NCBI GenBank assembly: GCA_013368325.1
Contig: JAACJK010000116.1
Coordinates: 124,001-188,000 of the forward strand
Direction: 5' to 3'
Source: Ephemerocybe angulata
Lineage: Eukaryota; Basidiomycota; Agaricomycetes; Agaricales; Psathyrellaceae
DNA: 64,000 nt
A model generated the notes under the pieces. The model saw nothing but the letters and a program-made list of their open reading frames with translations. It made no database searches and was not told the DNA's origin. Of this stretch, positions 23,331 to 35,600 are shown piece by piece (position 1 is the stretch's first letter; each line of letters begins with the position of its first letter). Made by a program: the position numbers and the translations under genes.

Positions 23331-24935
23331 ACTCCTTGGTGCTGGTTATGGCGCCAGAGCCCAGGGCCGTGGTATGCGGTCTGGGGGGCAGCCGCTCGGG
23401 GCCAGCCTGAGCGGAGTATATGGTCGGTCAATCCACCCTTCCTCCGTCCTATCTTCGACGAATCTTCGTGCCCGCACTACAATAGGCTTCCATCTCCACT
23501 CTCTGCATCCACCCACCGATCCATTGGTCAACGACAGACTCGCCGTCATTCAGCGCTCTCTGCGGACACCCCGCGTGCGATTCGGTGCCGGAGACGACGA
23601 CGAGGCCGGTCATAAGAGACGAGAAGGTGAGGACGAGGGCGCTGGCGGTAAGGACGGCGTAGCGGGTGGAGAAGAAGACCGTCACGAGCGCGGCGATGAC
23701 GAAGATGTTGAGCGGGCTGCAGAACAGGGAGGAGAGCTGCCGTTAGGGTGCGATGTCAGTATGGGTTTCTTTTCTGAGAACTTGGAAGAAGGGGAAGAGG
23801 GACATATAGTAGCTTGGTGTTTGTTCGAGATAAGTTTACTGCCGCGCGTAGCATGCCCTGGACAGGGTAGGACATCCCCACACAATCTTCGAAGAGGCAG
23901 AATGTCCAGAATCTGCTCTTCTAATCTTGGAGTTTAAGGCTTGCAGCGAGCGCAAGCGCCGCCATCGCGCACACGAGCTACTCAGCTTCGTGTGCACCGT
24001 CAAAGACAAGTCACCTGAAGTAACTCCTGTGCTTCGTTCGCCTGGGATGCTGACGAGCGCGTGAGGAGGGCTGCGAGAATAGTGTGGGCGTGCGAGCCGG
24101 GCCCGAGCATCATGCTGATCATGAAGGTGAAAACGATGTATTCTAGAGGTAGGCCGGAGCGAAGCCGAGCACGAGGAGGACCGAGTCTAAGCAAGAAGAA
24201 TATCATCAGTCTGTACAGCAAACCTAGGGAGAAGGGGAAGAGGAGGAAGCACGTACCATTCTTGACTGCGTCACAAAACTCCCCAGTCTATGCATCTAGA
24301 AGACGTTGGTATCTGCCTGTCCACCGCCGCTACCCCAGTTCTCGGCCCAGGTGCCGGAGATGACAACCCACGCAAGTCCGAGCAGGCCCGCACTCGTAAT
24401 GAAAGGAGGGACGAACGAACCTGTCACCCCACGAGCTGGTTGCTCACGATCCAGGCTGTTGTTGTGACTAGCCCGTTGGTGAGCGTCGCGCGGCCCATGG
24501 TAGTGGAGAGGAAGGCTGGGGGCACTTATGCAAGGCGGAGGAGGAGACGAGCCAGGAGGCGCTGAAGACGATGGACGTGGAGATGCAGAGGAAATTGCCG
24601 AGCAGCAAGATGGAGAGAAAAAGCATTGTAATGCAGCCGTAGGCGAGAGTGTATGGATGCAGAAGTCGAGGCAGAGTTTGCGTCGGCCGCTGCATGCAGG
24701 GGAGTTGATGTCAGTAGCATTCGTCGCGAATCGGGGAGACACTACGCACTGCTGGTTTGCCTAGACACCGACGAGGGCCGCAACGAGGCCCGCGCTCAGG
24801 AATCCGGTAAAGAGAGGGGCGGAGACGGCGCGCTCGGGGAAGGAGTGCTGCTCGCGGTCAAGCGAGTAAAGGTATGGGCCCTGCAGCCGGTCTGCGCCCA
24901 TCGCAATCGCGTCCACCAGAAAGAACCGCCGTGGT
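23331..24935 (-). pseudogene. Decayed MFSD5-like transporter, copy 1
   Basis: The minus strand aligns throughout to the intact gene at 41171-42747 and its 3' flank. Recognisable fragments include the exon-4 equivalent near 23,590-23,740, the SMMLGP loop near 24,100, the exon-2 equivalent near 24,300-24,700 and TGFL-like sequence near 24,800. The frame is broken by several indels and substitutions. Similarity ends near 24,920, before the N-terminal ~50 codons, where the sequence joins an unrelated linker. The same breakpoint occurs in copy 2, so the truncation predates duplication of the unit. Confidence 0.8.
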
Positions 24936-25749
24936 CTTTGAAAACAGCCCTAACCCTTCCCTTTCAACCTCAACTTCCCCTCCTCCTCTTCGCCTTCCTC
25001 GCCTGCATTCTGTTCGCATCGAGTGCCGCCGCATTACACAAGATCCTTCAGCTGGGAGCCGTGCAGCTGAGCCTTCTTTACAGCGAGAACGAGGCGGATC
25101 CTAAGAAGACTGCCGTGGTTATTGAAGGAGATGCCATAGAGATAACGACCGCTGTGCAAGATGATATCGTGGTGAGAGAGAAGTTGAGGCCGCCATAACG
25201 TTTGAGAGGAGAGTAGAGGAAGAAACTGTGTAGACGCCGTCGACCTCGATCGGCAACAGGCGCCATTTCCCATTTCGGATCGGACCACCGACGGATCAAT
25301 TACCTCCAAACCCCCTGAGCCCAACGCTCACAACTCAGATCTCAGACCTCAACCACGACATCCTAACCCCCACCGGCCCGTCCCAGAACATCCTCTGCGA
25401 TCCCAGAGCCCGAAGCCAAGAAACAGAAACATACCGAACCCTCACTCTCGCGGCCTACCACCCTCCCAAACCTCCTACTTCTCTGACAGTAGACGTGCCA
25501 ACGCGCGTAGCAGGCCTCAACACGTCTTACAAGAAACTCTCTGCACATCGTCACAGTGACAGTGCTTAGGAGTGTCGGGCATGGCAAGGTGAGCTTGAAC
25601 GCATCTGACGAACGAAATTCCATGGCTTACCTCTGTCGCGTCGACCACACCAGAATCTTCGGCACCCTCGACACCATTTGGTCTCCCTGAAGCAGATCTC
25701 GCTAGAGGAGAGATCGATCATCCTGAGCTACAGCGCTGGGCACCAGGGA
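24936..25749. repeat. Linker block, paralogous to 37690-38462
   Basis: The block runs from a GCCGTGGTCTTTGAAAACA junction to AGAGATCGATCATCCTGAG and is shared with the linker after copy C. Its left part holds the coding-like segment listed separately (25037-25198). An antisense frame at 25623-25363, starting MEFRSSDAFKLTL, is partly retained in the second linker. No known family is recognised. Confidence 0.55.
25037..25198 (+). pseudogene. Unrecognised coding-like segment, linker copy 1
   Basis: The frame HKILQLGAVQLSLLY followed by SENEADPKKTAVVIEGD and DIVVREKLRPP ends at a TAA at 25196-25198. The paralogue at 37806-37979 differs mainly by conservative changes (I/V, V/A, T/S, D/N) and by two indels that keep the frame. 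That pattern suggests the 3' exon of a real gene carried in the duplication unit. Upstream exons are not identifiable and no family is recognised. Confidence 0.35.
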
Positions 25750-28692
25750 AACGGAGAAAACTGCGACGGAAACTACGTAAACGGAGGTTAGGGAGAGGAG
25801 AAGGGTCAATGGGGATGAGGGTTTGAGTTCGAGGTTAGGGAACGGAAAGGCCCGCCGCCGCTGCGCCGTTGGGTGGGGTCCTTGCCGATGTCTCCTGCGT
25901 TGGCGGACAGGCGCCCTGTCATCGGAAAAGGGTTCCAACCTCCCTAATCCTTATCACCGTCCCCAGTCTCCAACCCGTCTCGCACCTAGCATTCTTACAC
26001 CCGTTTCCTCCCATCTTCTCGAGTCCTAAGTCTCGAAGCACAACCAATCCTTGCCCTCAGGCTCCGGAGCTGGTTAACTCAGGAAGCTCGGTGGGCTTGA
26101 AAGAGAGACAGGTTGTTGTTGGATATTTCTCGCCTTGGCTTATTGAACGAGAATGCCAGCAAGACGTTCAGGAGCGCTAGGTATGTAAGCTCCTGAAATG
26201 GCCCCATCGAGATACTGACATCGCTATGGTGTTCATTAGGGTCTATCGCGTGAATGACGATAGCAGGTTCAACGAGTTCACACCACCTTCACCGTTCGCA
26301 GAATGCAACCCCGCTCCAGGACGACTTCTCGATCGCTCCCTCCCTGCAAATAGAATGGATAGAACGTCTGAACTCGAACTTGTGTCCCAGGATGACTCGG
26401 ACCTCACGTACTCTTCGACTCTTGAGTGCAAACCACCAAATCCATTGTCCCGGCAGTAGGTTACGCTCCATGTACTGATCCTCACTGCAAAGTTCTATGA
26501 TTTTGGCTGCTCTGAATCCATTTGCTAAGCCCCCAAACTCGGTGAGATCGTTGCATCCCTGTGCTGTGAGCATGACTGAAGGCTTTCCCGCACGTAGCAA
26601 AATTATAGGGACCCTGTGCTGAGGGGCTTCCGCGCATGCAACAAGCAATTGGGATGTCCACAGTGGAAGAAATGTGGCGCGCGCGAATAGGCGCCCAACT
26701 CTGATGGGCGGCTTTGTCACCAAGTTCGACGGGAAAGACGAGAGCGCGGAGAATACTGGCAACGATAGCACAGGCGACCTCAACGAATGAAGGGCCGGAG
26801 AAGCGCAATGTATCTCTAATGCATGTCGCCGAGGCAGCGTCGATATTCAAATCATATCCATATTCATAGAAACAGGTAGGTGATCACCTACATATCTAGC
26901 TGATATAATTTTTGAGCTGAGTACAGTGGGTGTCAGGCCAGGCAAAAGGGCGCCGGACTCTCGCATACGGATCGCCAGTCCGAGCCCATTGTCGGATGTG
27001 CGACCGTTACTTCACGCTTGCCCAATCGTTGGCTCCATCGTACGCTCGACCAAACCGCCCAAATTCCAGAATATTCAATCGCGCGGCGCACTGGTGGGCT
27101 CCGATCTTCGCGTGCATCTGGCTGCAGGGGCCCTGGAAGTATGTTCGAGCGAGCTTGGAGACCAGAAGCTTAAATCTCTACTCAGATCGTTAGCCTGAAA
27201 TAGGGATCTCGAGAGAAGAAGGTGTACACCCTGCCTGGCCTACTCCCCGAACCCCAAGCACATCCCTACCCTCCACCTCACTCCAGTTCTCCACTCTTCT
27301 CCGGTGGAGATAGCCCAGATCATTCCAAAAGCGACTTTGTATCCATGAGCGGAACCGTAAATTATGTCTGAAAACGTAGCCGGAAGGGTGGAAGAAGCGG
27401 CGGGGCCGAAGCTGAGATGGGGAGGAAGGCCACGCGACGCAGAGGCAGGAAAGGGCGTTGAATGCCAGTACGAAGTCCAGCGTGTCGAGCTGCAGAGAGG
27501 CTGGTGGGGAGGAAGGGGCCGTAATGCTCGGGGTACAGTGATTACATGCAGAGCCCGCAGCCAATGTGAATGTGCGTCTAAGTACCTGAAGACGATTGCA
27601 CCGTTGGAACACTATCTGCGAGATATGAAAGGAATGACGCACCCATAACGTTCGAGAAGGTACCTTAGACTATTTTGGTTATAACAGCACGTTATCGACC
27701 GCGAAGCGTGATGCACAGGCTAGGCTGAGAACGACTGGCTGGATATTTGGAGTATGAGCGGATTATTCACGGTGGTGTGGTTTCGAAGGCCCAAAGCCGT
27801 TCAGGTAGAAAAGAACTGGAGTTAGAAAAGCTCATTGTGTCGATCGAGGTGGAGGTTGGTGGAGGTTTAGGAGAAAGCCTGATTGCTGGCTGGTCACCGG
27901 CATTTTGGCGTGATTCCAATGTCTATATCCTCTACTTCCTACGCTGAATTCTTCCCCGACTCCTTCAGATGACGATCCATGACAGACGAGGCGATATCGA
28001 GTCCGCCGTCGTTGGCAGAAGTTGAGGGTGCCATGTAGTCTCATGTAGTCGCGGAACCGGTCCAAGAGCAGGTTTGATGGCTTGGGCATCGCGATCAAAG
28101 ACGAGCTCGCTGTCCGCGTCAAACGGATCGGCAATTCTTCTCTCAACCACGACATTCCCTTGCGCCCAACGCCGGCCGCTTCTTTGCTCTGGCGAGCAAC
28201 GTGAAATCGGCTGCAGCTCTATAAGAATACCTCGACGCTGGGCAAGTTGAAGCGGGTGGATGGAAGGGAGAGCATGGTCTTGGAGCATTGGCGTTCCTCT
28301 AACCTTGGTGAGCTCTACGCATGACTTACTTAGTTTTGGCTTTTACTCACATACCTCGAAGTGTGCCCCTTTAGCTATTCTAGATATATCAATTTACGAG
28401 TCCGAGCAACTAATCATCGATACGGGTTTCTTGAAGACTGAGCGCGGAGCGCTGAAAGACCTTGAATTTCCAATCGCTAGCTAGGAACACTCTCTACCTC
28501 TGATTCGTGAAGCTTCAAGGCTGAGCACTGAGCGTCGACTCCTATGTACCGGATCTGGAATGGCTTGACAGTTGTGTGTGCACGGAGGCACGAGGCTTTG
28601 ACATAGGCTGCGCTGACTTCTAAAATCAGGTTACTCCTCCACTTCAACTTGAATCGTTGCCCCCCACATCAGCCAACAGCCCGCCGGCGCAA
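25750..28692 (+). repeat. Unit C, upstream block
   Basis: It parallels 1242-4333, with an internal deletion around 26,590-26,790 relative to unit A and an 18-bp-scale insertion near 27,420-27,465. The antisense ORF seen in units A and B is frameshifted here (WLREELPIRLTRTASS), evidence that it is not maintained. The block ends at the NLR copy C start. Confidence 0.7.
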
Positions 28693-30134
28693 ATGGATCC
28701 CCCAGACCGACACGGGCCGCCTCGAAAGCGAGATCAAGTCAAGGGGTGGTTGAAGAAACATCTTACCGGGTCGACTACGCCCTCTCCGTCTCGCTCTCCG
28801 TCGCCATTGCAAACCAATCCGTCAAAAGATCACTCTCTTCAGCCCTCCCTTGGCACCGCGGCAAAGGCTGGGGCTGGAGTCAATGTTTCTCTTATGTGCG
28901 AATCACCAAGCACAGGCCACGATTTCTACGAAGGTGTCAAGACTACGTTGCGGGCGATTGAAAGGGCGGCCGACGTTTTCACGCCGTTGAAGAGTACCGC
29001 GGCTGCGCTGCTAGTCATCTGTGACACCATCGACGTGCGTCCTCTGTCGGACCTTCTCTCCCATTCCACTGACATCTGGCTAGGCTTACGGCAAGAATCG
29101 CGAGGAGTTTGAGCGACTGCTGAAGAGAGTAGATGTGATATCCTCCATCATGGCATCCTGGCCGAAGGACGCTTCACAAGGAGCCGAAGATCGTTTTAGT
29201 GGGCTCTCGCGGTAATTTTAAATCGTTATTTCGAGACGCCTTGCCTTACTGACGATGAAAATAGGACCCTAGTCGATATGCAAAAATTGTTGACGAAGAA
29301 GATCGACGAAGATAGGTCGAAGCTCGAGCGCGCGATGCTCACGGCTCAGGACGGCCAGGAAGTATTGAAGATTACTCGAGAAATTGAACTCGCAATGGAA
29401 ATAGCTCTAGTGAGTTTACTAAGGGCTAAGTTCAGCAGAAAACTCACATTTGATAGTTCGAAGCGACCGCCACCAACGAGCGTCGAACTCTTCAGGTCGT
29501 CGACGGTATTGGGTGGATCAAGGACCGTATCTGCAGTAAGTACCCGTCCATGAGTAAAATATTGCTGCTTATGCCCCGTCATAGTCATCGAGGAGACCGC
29601 TGGCGCACAACGCAACATCGAAGCGGCCGTTGAATTCCTTTGGAAAACTGGTGAGGCTGTTCACTCTAGCCCTGAAGCATCGCTCATTGCTACGGTTAGA
29701 GCTACTGAATAAACTTGGAAACGTCAACATTGGGGAATATAACAACCCGAAGCGGGGCTCCGAATGTGTGCCTGGTACTCGTCTCTCGCTGCTTTCCATG
29801 CTGTTGGCGTGGGCGGAGGATCAGCTATCTCCGCATTTGTTTTGGCTGAACGGGTTGGCGGGTACTGGGAAGACTGCCGTCGCCAAGACACTCTGCTCCA
29901 AACTCAAGGAACGGGGGATCCTCGGTGCTACGCACTTCTGCACGGTCAAGGAGAGCGAACTGAGGAACGTCTATCTCATCATTCCTACCCTCGCGAAGAT
30001 TCTAGCGCAAGAACACCCAAAGTTTGGCGCCGCCCTTCAACAAATACTCGCCGACGATGGAGCATGTAGAAATCCGACGAGCATGGAACTGAAGGATCAG
30101 TATGCGAAGCTTATCCTTCAGCCCGCTGAGCAGG

Positions 30135-30139
30135 CGTTC
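30135..30139. repeat. 5-bp target-site duplication CGTTC (left)
   Basis: CGTTC precedes the 5' LTR and is repeated at 32669-32673 after the 3' LTR. Copies A and B carry the motif once at the corresponding GCGTTCCG site. Confidence 0.9.
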
Positions 30140-30321
30140 TGTAAGGGACCATCGGAACGGCTACTCCGTTCCGTTGTTTGTCCCTATTTATCTTAGAGAC
30201 TCTTGACGCGCGAGGAGCACATCGACGCTCCTCACGCTCAACCATATACACACATAGAATAAGTAACCCAATATAACTGGATCTTGTTCATTGTGTGCGG
30301 TTGAGGTCTTCCCCCCTTACA
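30140..30321 (+). repeat. 5' LTR
   Basis: This 182-bp terminal repeat has TG...CA ends and the palindromic CGGAACGG...CCGTTCCG near its start. It matches the 3' LTR over its full length. Confidence 0.9.
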
Positions 30322-30507
30322 CATTTTTGAACAACCAGATTCCTTCGCCTTTTCTCTCCTCTTTTGCCCTATCCGACTCATACGTCACACGCCGATATTC
30401 CGAACCGACGCGCTTTTGACCGACCACCCAACCGACGTTGCGACGCGCCTCAATACGTGTAAAAGCTACATCAACCCCCGAACCACCAGAAACCAGCCAA
30501 ATGCAGC

Positions 30508-32112
30508 ATGCAGCATGAAATCCAAACCAACCGAAGGGTCTTGGATAGGAACAAGAACGACGGACGTGCCGGAAGGGAGAAGGAGATGAGAGAGAGGGAA
30601 GAGGGAGGGGTTACAGAGGTACGACCGGGTCTTCTCTTGGCCGCCGAAGCCGTGCGTGCCAGCACGATTTGGGGGCTGTATCAGGAGGAGCTCTGGAAGA
30701 TACTGGTATCGGAAAGCGGCAAGGTGGCTTCACCTTCACCCACCAACGACGACTTCGCGGCGGCACTCAGGCGTGCTACGGCGCTCCAGCGGGAGCTTGA
30801 AGGGGCAAACGACCTTCCAAGCGAGCTCAGAGGCCCCCTACATCCAGTGTTCCGTGACAGTCTTCGCAGACTATTCCGGAATGTGGATCCTGTTCGGACG
30901 TCAGCGGAGGATTGGCAGTGGGAAGTCATTGGGAGAGTGCTCGACGGTCATATCAGTCAAATGGTTGACAAGGTCATGGATGGGTCCTCCTCTCTCACCT
31001 CTACGAGTCCTGTCATCATCAACGCCAACGCTGTGCCCCATCCTCCGGTCGCGACCCCCACTGTTCTGCCGCCACCTCCAGGAAAAGCACCGCTACGAAC
31101 GCCAACGAGCCAAGTTGGACAAACGCCACCCACCCCGCTAGCTTCGCCAAAGTCATTGGTCATTATGCAGGAGATCATCGACCGGGCTCGAGAGCTCGGG
31201 ATGGCACCTCTGAGCGGCGAACAGCTCTTCGCGTTGATGAAGGGAGAGATGGCGTGGCCTGAGCCGGTGCCCGTCGCCTCACCCGCACCCTCGATCGTGC
31301 TCCCACCCAAGCTCTGTCAACAACGGCCGACGCAAGTCCCTCGTACCCTAGCACGGAATAAACCCACGGCCAACGTAACCTTCGCTGACTCGGACCTCGA
31401 CTCGGACACCATCGACGACGAGCCTCGGCTTGGAGCACCGAGCACCCCCGTATTTGCCCAGACTGAGGTGTTCATGCGCATCGATCAATGCGCGCCCCAG
31501 GACCGGATCCACCCTCACGCACGTCCACCCGAGCACCAGTACCCCGCTTCTGACGAGTACGACGACGCTGAGCCTGAACCGCTTCACATGCACCGACATC
31601 CGCCGGACCACCAGCACCCTGCCTTCGACGATTATAGCGACACTGAGCCCGACCCGATTCACCTCCATGCACGTCCACCGGAGCGCGATCATCCCACTCC
31701 GAGCATGAACCACGACTGCGAGCCCGACCGAATTCATCTCCACGCGCGTCCACCTGAGGACGGTTACCCCATCCCTGACAACTTCGACTATTCCGAGCCC
31801 GACTACTACCATCCCCCCGACGACTATCAGGATGACCGGGACAACACCCGCCCTCGGCCTGTATATGACAGCGAGGACGACTACGAGATGGGCATCGAGT
31901 CTAACCTCCGCGACGCCTACGAGGAAGGGTACGAGGAGGGGTACGAGGATGGCAGCGCCGCAGATTACGCCGAGTCGGGGGTCTATGAGAGCAATGAGGA
32001 TGCGTCAGACTTGTCCGAGTTGGACGAACCTCACGGCTACAGCGGGGACGAGGATCACGGCAATGATCGTAGCACCTCAGGTGAGCACTCGTATTACGAG
32101 TCGGACGAGTAA
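30508..32112 (+). CDS. Internal ORF of the LTR element, unfamiliar acidic His/Pro repeat protein
   Basis: The ORF encodes 534 residues. The N-terminal 200 residues contain a charged helical part with STIWGLYQEELWKILVSE and ELRGPLHPVFRDSLRRLFR, which could be a divergent gag-like fold but lacks a CCHC knuckle. Residues about 330-450 hold four imperfect repeats of roughly 30 residues centred on IHLHARPPE, separated by acidic linkers such as YDDAEPEP. The C-terminal 100 residues are strongly acidic and Tyr-rich (EEGYEEGYEDGS). The earlier ATG at 30508 is taken because the frame is open from there; an internal start is possible. I do not recognise a family. It could be a diverged Gag in a TR-GAG-type element or a captured host sequence. 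Confidence 0.6.
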   Translation: MQHEIQTNRRVLDRNKNDGRAGREKEMREREEGGVTEVRPGLLLAAEAVRASTIWGLYQEELWKILVSESGKVASPSPTNDDFAAALRRATALQRELEGANDLPSELRGPLHPVFRDSLRRLFRNVDPVRTSAEDWQWEVIGRVLDGHISQMVDKVMDGSSSLTSTSPVIINANAVPHPPVATPTVLPPPPGKAPLRTPTSQVGQTPPTPLASPKSLVIMQEIIDRARELGMAPLSGEQLFALMKGEMAWPEPVPVASPAPSIVLPPKLCQQRPTQVPRTLARNKPTANVTFADSDLDSDTIDDEPRLGAPSTPVFAQTEVFMRIDQCAPQDRIHPHARPPEHQYPASDEYDDAEPEPLHMHRHPPDHQHPAFDDYSDTEPDPIHLHARPPERDHPTPSMNHDCEPDRIHLHARPPEDGYPIPDNFDYSEPDYYHPPDDYQDDRDNTRPRPVYDSEDDYEMGIESNLRDAYEEGYEEGYEDGSAADYAESGVYESNEDASDLSELDEPHGYSGDEDHGNDRSTSGEHSYYESDE

Positions 32113-32486
32113 ATCCGAGGTGTGGGCTTCGTCTGAGGGGGAGTGTGCGTATGCACCACTCTCTTGCCATTCTCATGTTTCTCTTTGCCGTGTTTTCCCA
32201 TTATTCATTCGTGTTCGTTGTTTTATGTTTTGTTTTATGTCTTCCCTCCATGGCATGTTTACCTTGCTTCTTTTTCCCAATTTTTTCTCTCTTGCCACCT
32301 GTTTTCATGCATTGTTGTTACGCCTGGACTCTGTTATGTTTATGCTTTCGTCTCTTTGACTCTACTTTGACTTTCATGCTATCGCTATATTGTTTTTGGC
32401 TCTCTTTTAGGTAAAATGATCTTTTTAATAGTTTATTTACTTCTCTCTTCTACCTGCGGATCGTTTCACGATCCGGAGGGGGAGAG
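32113..32486 (+). other. T-rich 3' interior of the LTR element
   Basis: This untranslated stretch is dominated by T and C runs and short hydrophobic frames, and ends in the purine tract at about 32,474-32,486. No pol remnant is visible. Confidence 0.6.
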
Positions 32487-32668
32487 TGTAAGGGACCATC
32501 GGAACGGCTACTCCGTTCCGTTGTTTGTCCCTATTTATCTTAGAGACTCTTGACGCGCGAGGAGCACATCGACGCTCCTCACGCTCAACCATATACACAC
32601 ATAGAATAAGTAACCCAATATAACTGGATCTTGTTCATTGTGTGCGGTTGAGGTCTTCCCCCCTTACA
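32487..32668 (+). repeat. 3' LTR
   Basis: It matches the 5' LTR base for base as read and is followed by the CGTTC duplication and the resumed NACHT exon. Confidence 0.9.
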
Positions 32669-35600
32669 CGTTCCGGTCTGACGAGGTCGTCGTGCTCTGC
32701 GTGGACGCCTTGGACGAATGTGACGACAAAGACGCCATCGAGGACTTTATCGCCGCCATCCTTTCGCAAACACCCAAGACCTCGATCAAATTCTTTCTTA
32801 CCAGCCGTCCTGAACGTGCACTCAGACAGCCCTTCAAGATGTCGACACAGCACAAGTCCCTTCGACTGCATGAGATCGACGCCAAGGATGTCCATGCCGA
32901 CATAACCCTCTTCCTCGACAACTGTTTCAAGCGTAACACCGAGATCTACGAGCAATACCAGCAGAGCTGGCCCCCTCCTGAAATTGAGAAGCTCGCCGAA
33001 TACTCTGGCAACTTGTTCATCGTGGCGTCGACCGCCTTCAAGTACATTACCTCGTCAAATGGCCTGTGCGTTCATCGATTCCAGCAGTTCATTCAGCGCT
33101 CGTCGGATCTCAAATCCAAGGGGATCGACACTCTGTACCACGGGATTCTGGCGGAAGCTTTCAAGGACCTTGAAGACGACGAAGCAACTCTGGTGCATTC
33201 TGGGTTGTCACTCCTCATCACTGCTCAGAAACCCCTTTCAGTGCATGATTATGGGGCGCTTCTCGGGACGACTGTTCAGAACGTCCGGGGGGCCTTTAAC
33301 GCACTTCACTCTGTTGTTCAAATCCCCGAGGATGGGAAGAACGACGCCACCATCTCGATCTTCCATGCATCCTTCTTCGACTACATCACTTCGGAAATGC
33401 TTCGAGCGCAACGATGGGCCGTGATCGTTTCTATCGCCCATTCAAGCACCGCGGAAGCCTGCTTTAGGATCATGGAATCGCTGCTCCGCTTCGGTGTTTC
33501 GGGAGCACAGACATCATACAAGAGCAACGACGACCAACCTACGCCACTGTCCATCTCATCGGAGCTTGCATACGCGTGTACGGCCTGGGGGGAACATGTT
33601 ATATATGCTGGGGTCAACGATCATTGGCAATCCAAACTGCGAGGGTTTGTGAGCGGGCCGATGGTGTTGTATTGGTTGGAAGCCTTGAGTGTTGTGAGGA
33701 ATGTCCAGTACGCCTACGCCATTCTTTGGCGGTTATCAAAGGTAAGCAGTCCAACCTGTCTTTAGCTATGAAATATCTGATGACATCGGAGTAGATACTT
33801 GGTCCCACAGAGCTTGGCATTCTGCTGAGTGATGTCGGCGATTTTGCCCACAACTTTCAGACTCCCATCTCCCACAGTGTGCCCCATCTATACCTCTCTG
33901 CCCTGCCGTGCTACTCTGCGATAAAGAAGCCAAACCAAGCTCTCTTTCCGGAGTTCACGGGGGTTCCCAAGCTGCACCATCGACCTCTTGGAGGACGGCA
34001 CGTTCTGACTGTAAATGGGGGACACTCTACCTACTCAGTTGCATTCTCGCCTGACAGCAAGTACTTTGCATCGGGTGACGGCGATTATGTCGTTCGCATC
34101 TTCAATGCGCAGACTGGACAGATGGTCGTGGGCCCATTCAAAGGGCATACGGGCTGTGTTACCTCAGTGGCCTTCTCTCCCGATGGGAAGAAAATCGCCT
34201 CAGGCTCGCTCGACAAGACTGTTCGGGTCTGGGATGCGCAAACGGCCCAGCCGGCCTTGGAGCCACTCACTGGACATACAGACAAAGTCAACTCGGTGGG
34301 CTTCTCCCCTGATGGGAGGTACGTGGTCTCTGGGTCGGATGACGAGACCGTCCGGGTCTGGGACGCGCAAACAGGTCAACCTGCATTCGATCTTTCTGCA
34401 ATACAAACAGATGCCGTGAAATCAGTTGGGTTCTCTCCCAACGGGAGGTACATCATCTTTGGCTCAGCCGACAACACCGTCCAAGTCTGGGATACACAAA
34501 CATGTCAGTCTGCCTTGGATCCATTCACAGGACATACGGATATGGTTCGCTCAGTAGCTTTCTCTCCCGATGGGAGGAAGATTGTCTCTGGATCATACGA
34601 TCACACCATCCGGGTCTGGGATGCGCAGACGGGCCTGCCCGTTTCAGATCCATTCACGGGGCATACAGACTGTGTTTGGTCCGTGGCCTTTTCTCCTGAT
34701 GGGAGCCATATCGTGTCTGGCTCGTTTGACGGGACCGTGCAGGTCTGGGATGCGCAAACAGGCCAGCCTGCTTTGGATACTTTCACAGGACATACCAGTT
34801 GGGTTTACTCAGTCGCCTTCTCGCCCAATGGGAGGCACGTCATCTCTGGGTCACACGACGAAACCATCCGAGTCTGGGACTTGCAGACCAGCCAAGCAGC
34901 CTCCGATAGCGGCAGAGGACATACCGGCGCAGTCAACTCAGTATCCTTCTCGCCTGATGGTAGGTACATCGTGTCCGGCTCGTACGACAAGACAGTTGGG
35001 GTCTGGGATGCGCAGACGGGCCAACCTGCTCTGGATCCATATACTGGCCATAGCGGCTCGGTTCAGTCAGTTGTGTTCTCGCCCGATGGGAGGCACATCG
35101 TCTCTGGCTCTGGAGACCATACTATCCAAGTCTGGGATGTTCAGACCGGCCAAGTAGTGTTGGACCCATTCAGAGGCCATGGACATGGGGTTACATCAGT
35201 AGCTATCTCACCGGATGGGAGACAGATCGTCTCTGGCTCATTCGACAAGACTGTCAGAGTCTGGGATGCACGAACAGGGAAACCTGCTTTGGATCCATTT
35301 ACAGGACATACCAGAAGTGTTTGCTCAGTGGCCTTCTCGTCCGATGGGTGGCACATCGTCTCTGGCTCAGCCGACAAAACCGCCCGGGTCTGGGATGTGC
35401 AAACGGGTCAGCCTACCCTGGGTCCATTCAAAGGGCACAGTGACTGGGTTAGGTCGGTCGTGTTTTCGCCTGATGGGAAGCACGTCGCCTCTGGGTCGGA
35501 TGACAAAACTATCCAAGTCTGGGATACGCAGACCGGTCAAGTGGCTGTGGGCCCATTCAGTGGACATACAGAATTTGTTCTGTCCGAGTCAGTGGCCTTC

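Larger units (their letters stand above)
30140..32668 (+). mobile_element. Young non-autonomous LTR retrotransposon with one ORF and no pol
   Basis: Two 182-bp LTRs (30140-30321 and 32487-32668) begin TGTAAGGG and end CCCTTACA. By eye they are identical. A purine tract GGAGGGGGAGAG directly precedes the 3' LTR, consistent with second-strand priming. The usual TGG-type tRNA primer-binding site is not evident after the 5' LTR. The 2.2-kb interior holds a single ORF (30508-32112) and a T-rich trailer; no protease, reverse transcriptase, RNase H or integrase motif is seen in any frame. Mobilisation would need an autonomous partner. Identical LTRs and a perfect target duplication indicate very recent insertion. 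Confidence 0.9.

Noticed and set aside
30140..30196. The possibility that the LTR element is removed as an intron from NLR copy C
   Set aside because: The LTR start offers a GTAAGG donor in phase 1, but the nearest acceptor before the resumed exon (GTTGAG then GTCTTCC) is in phase 0, so the frame would be lost.
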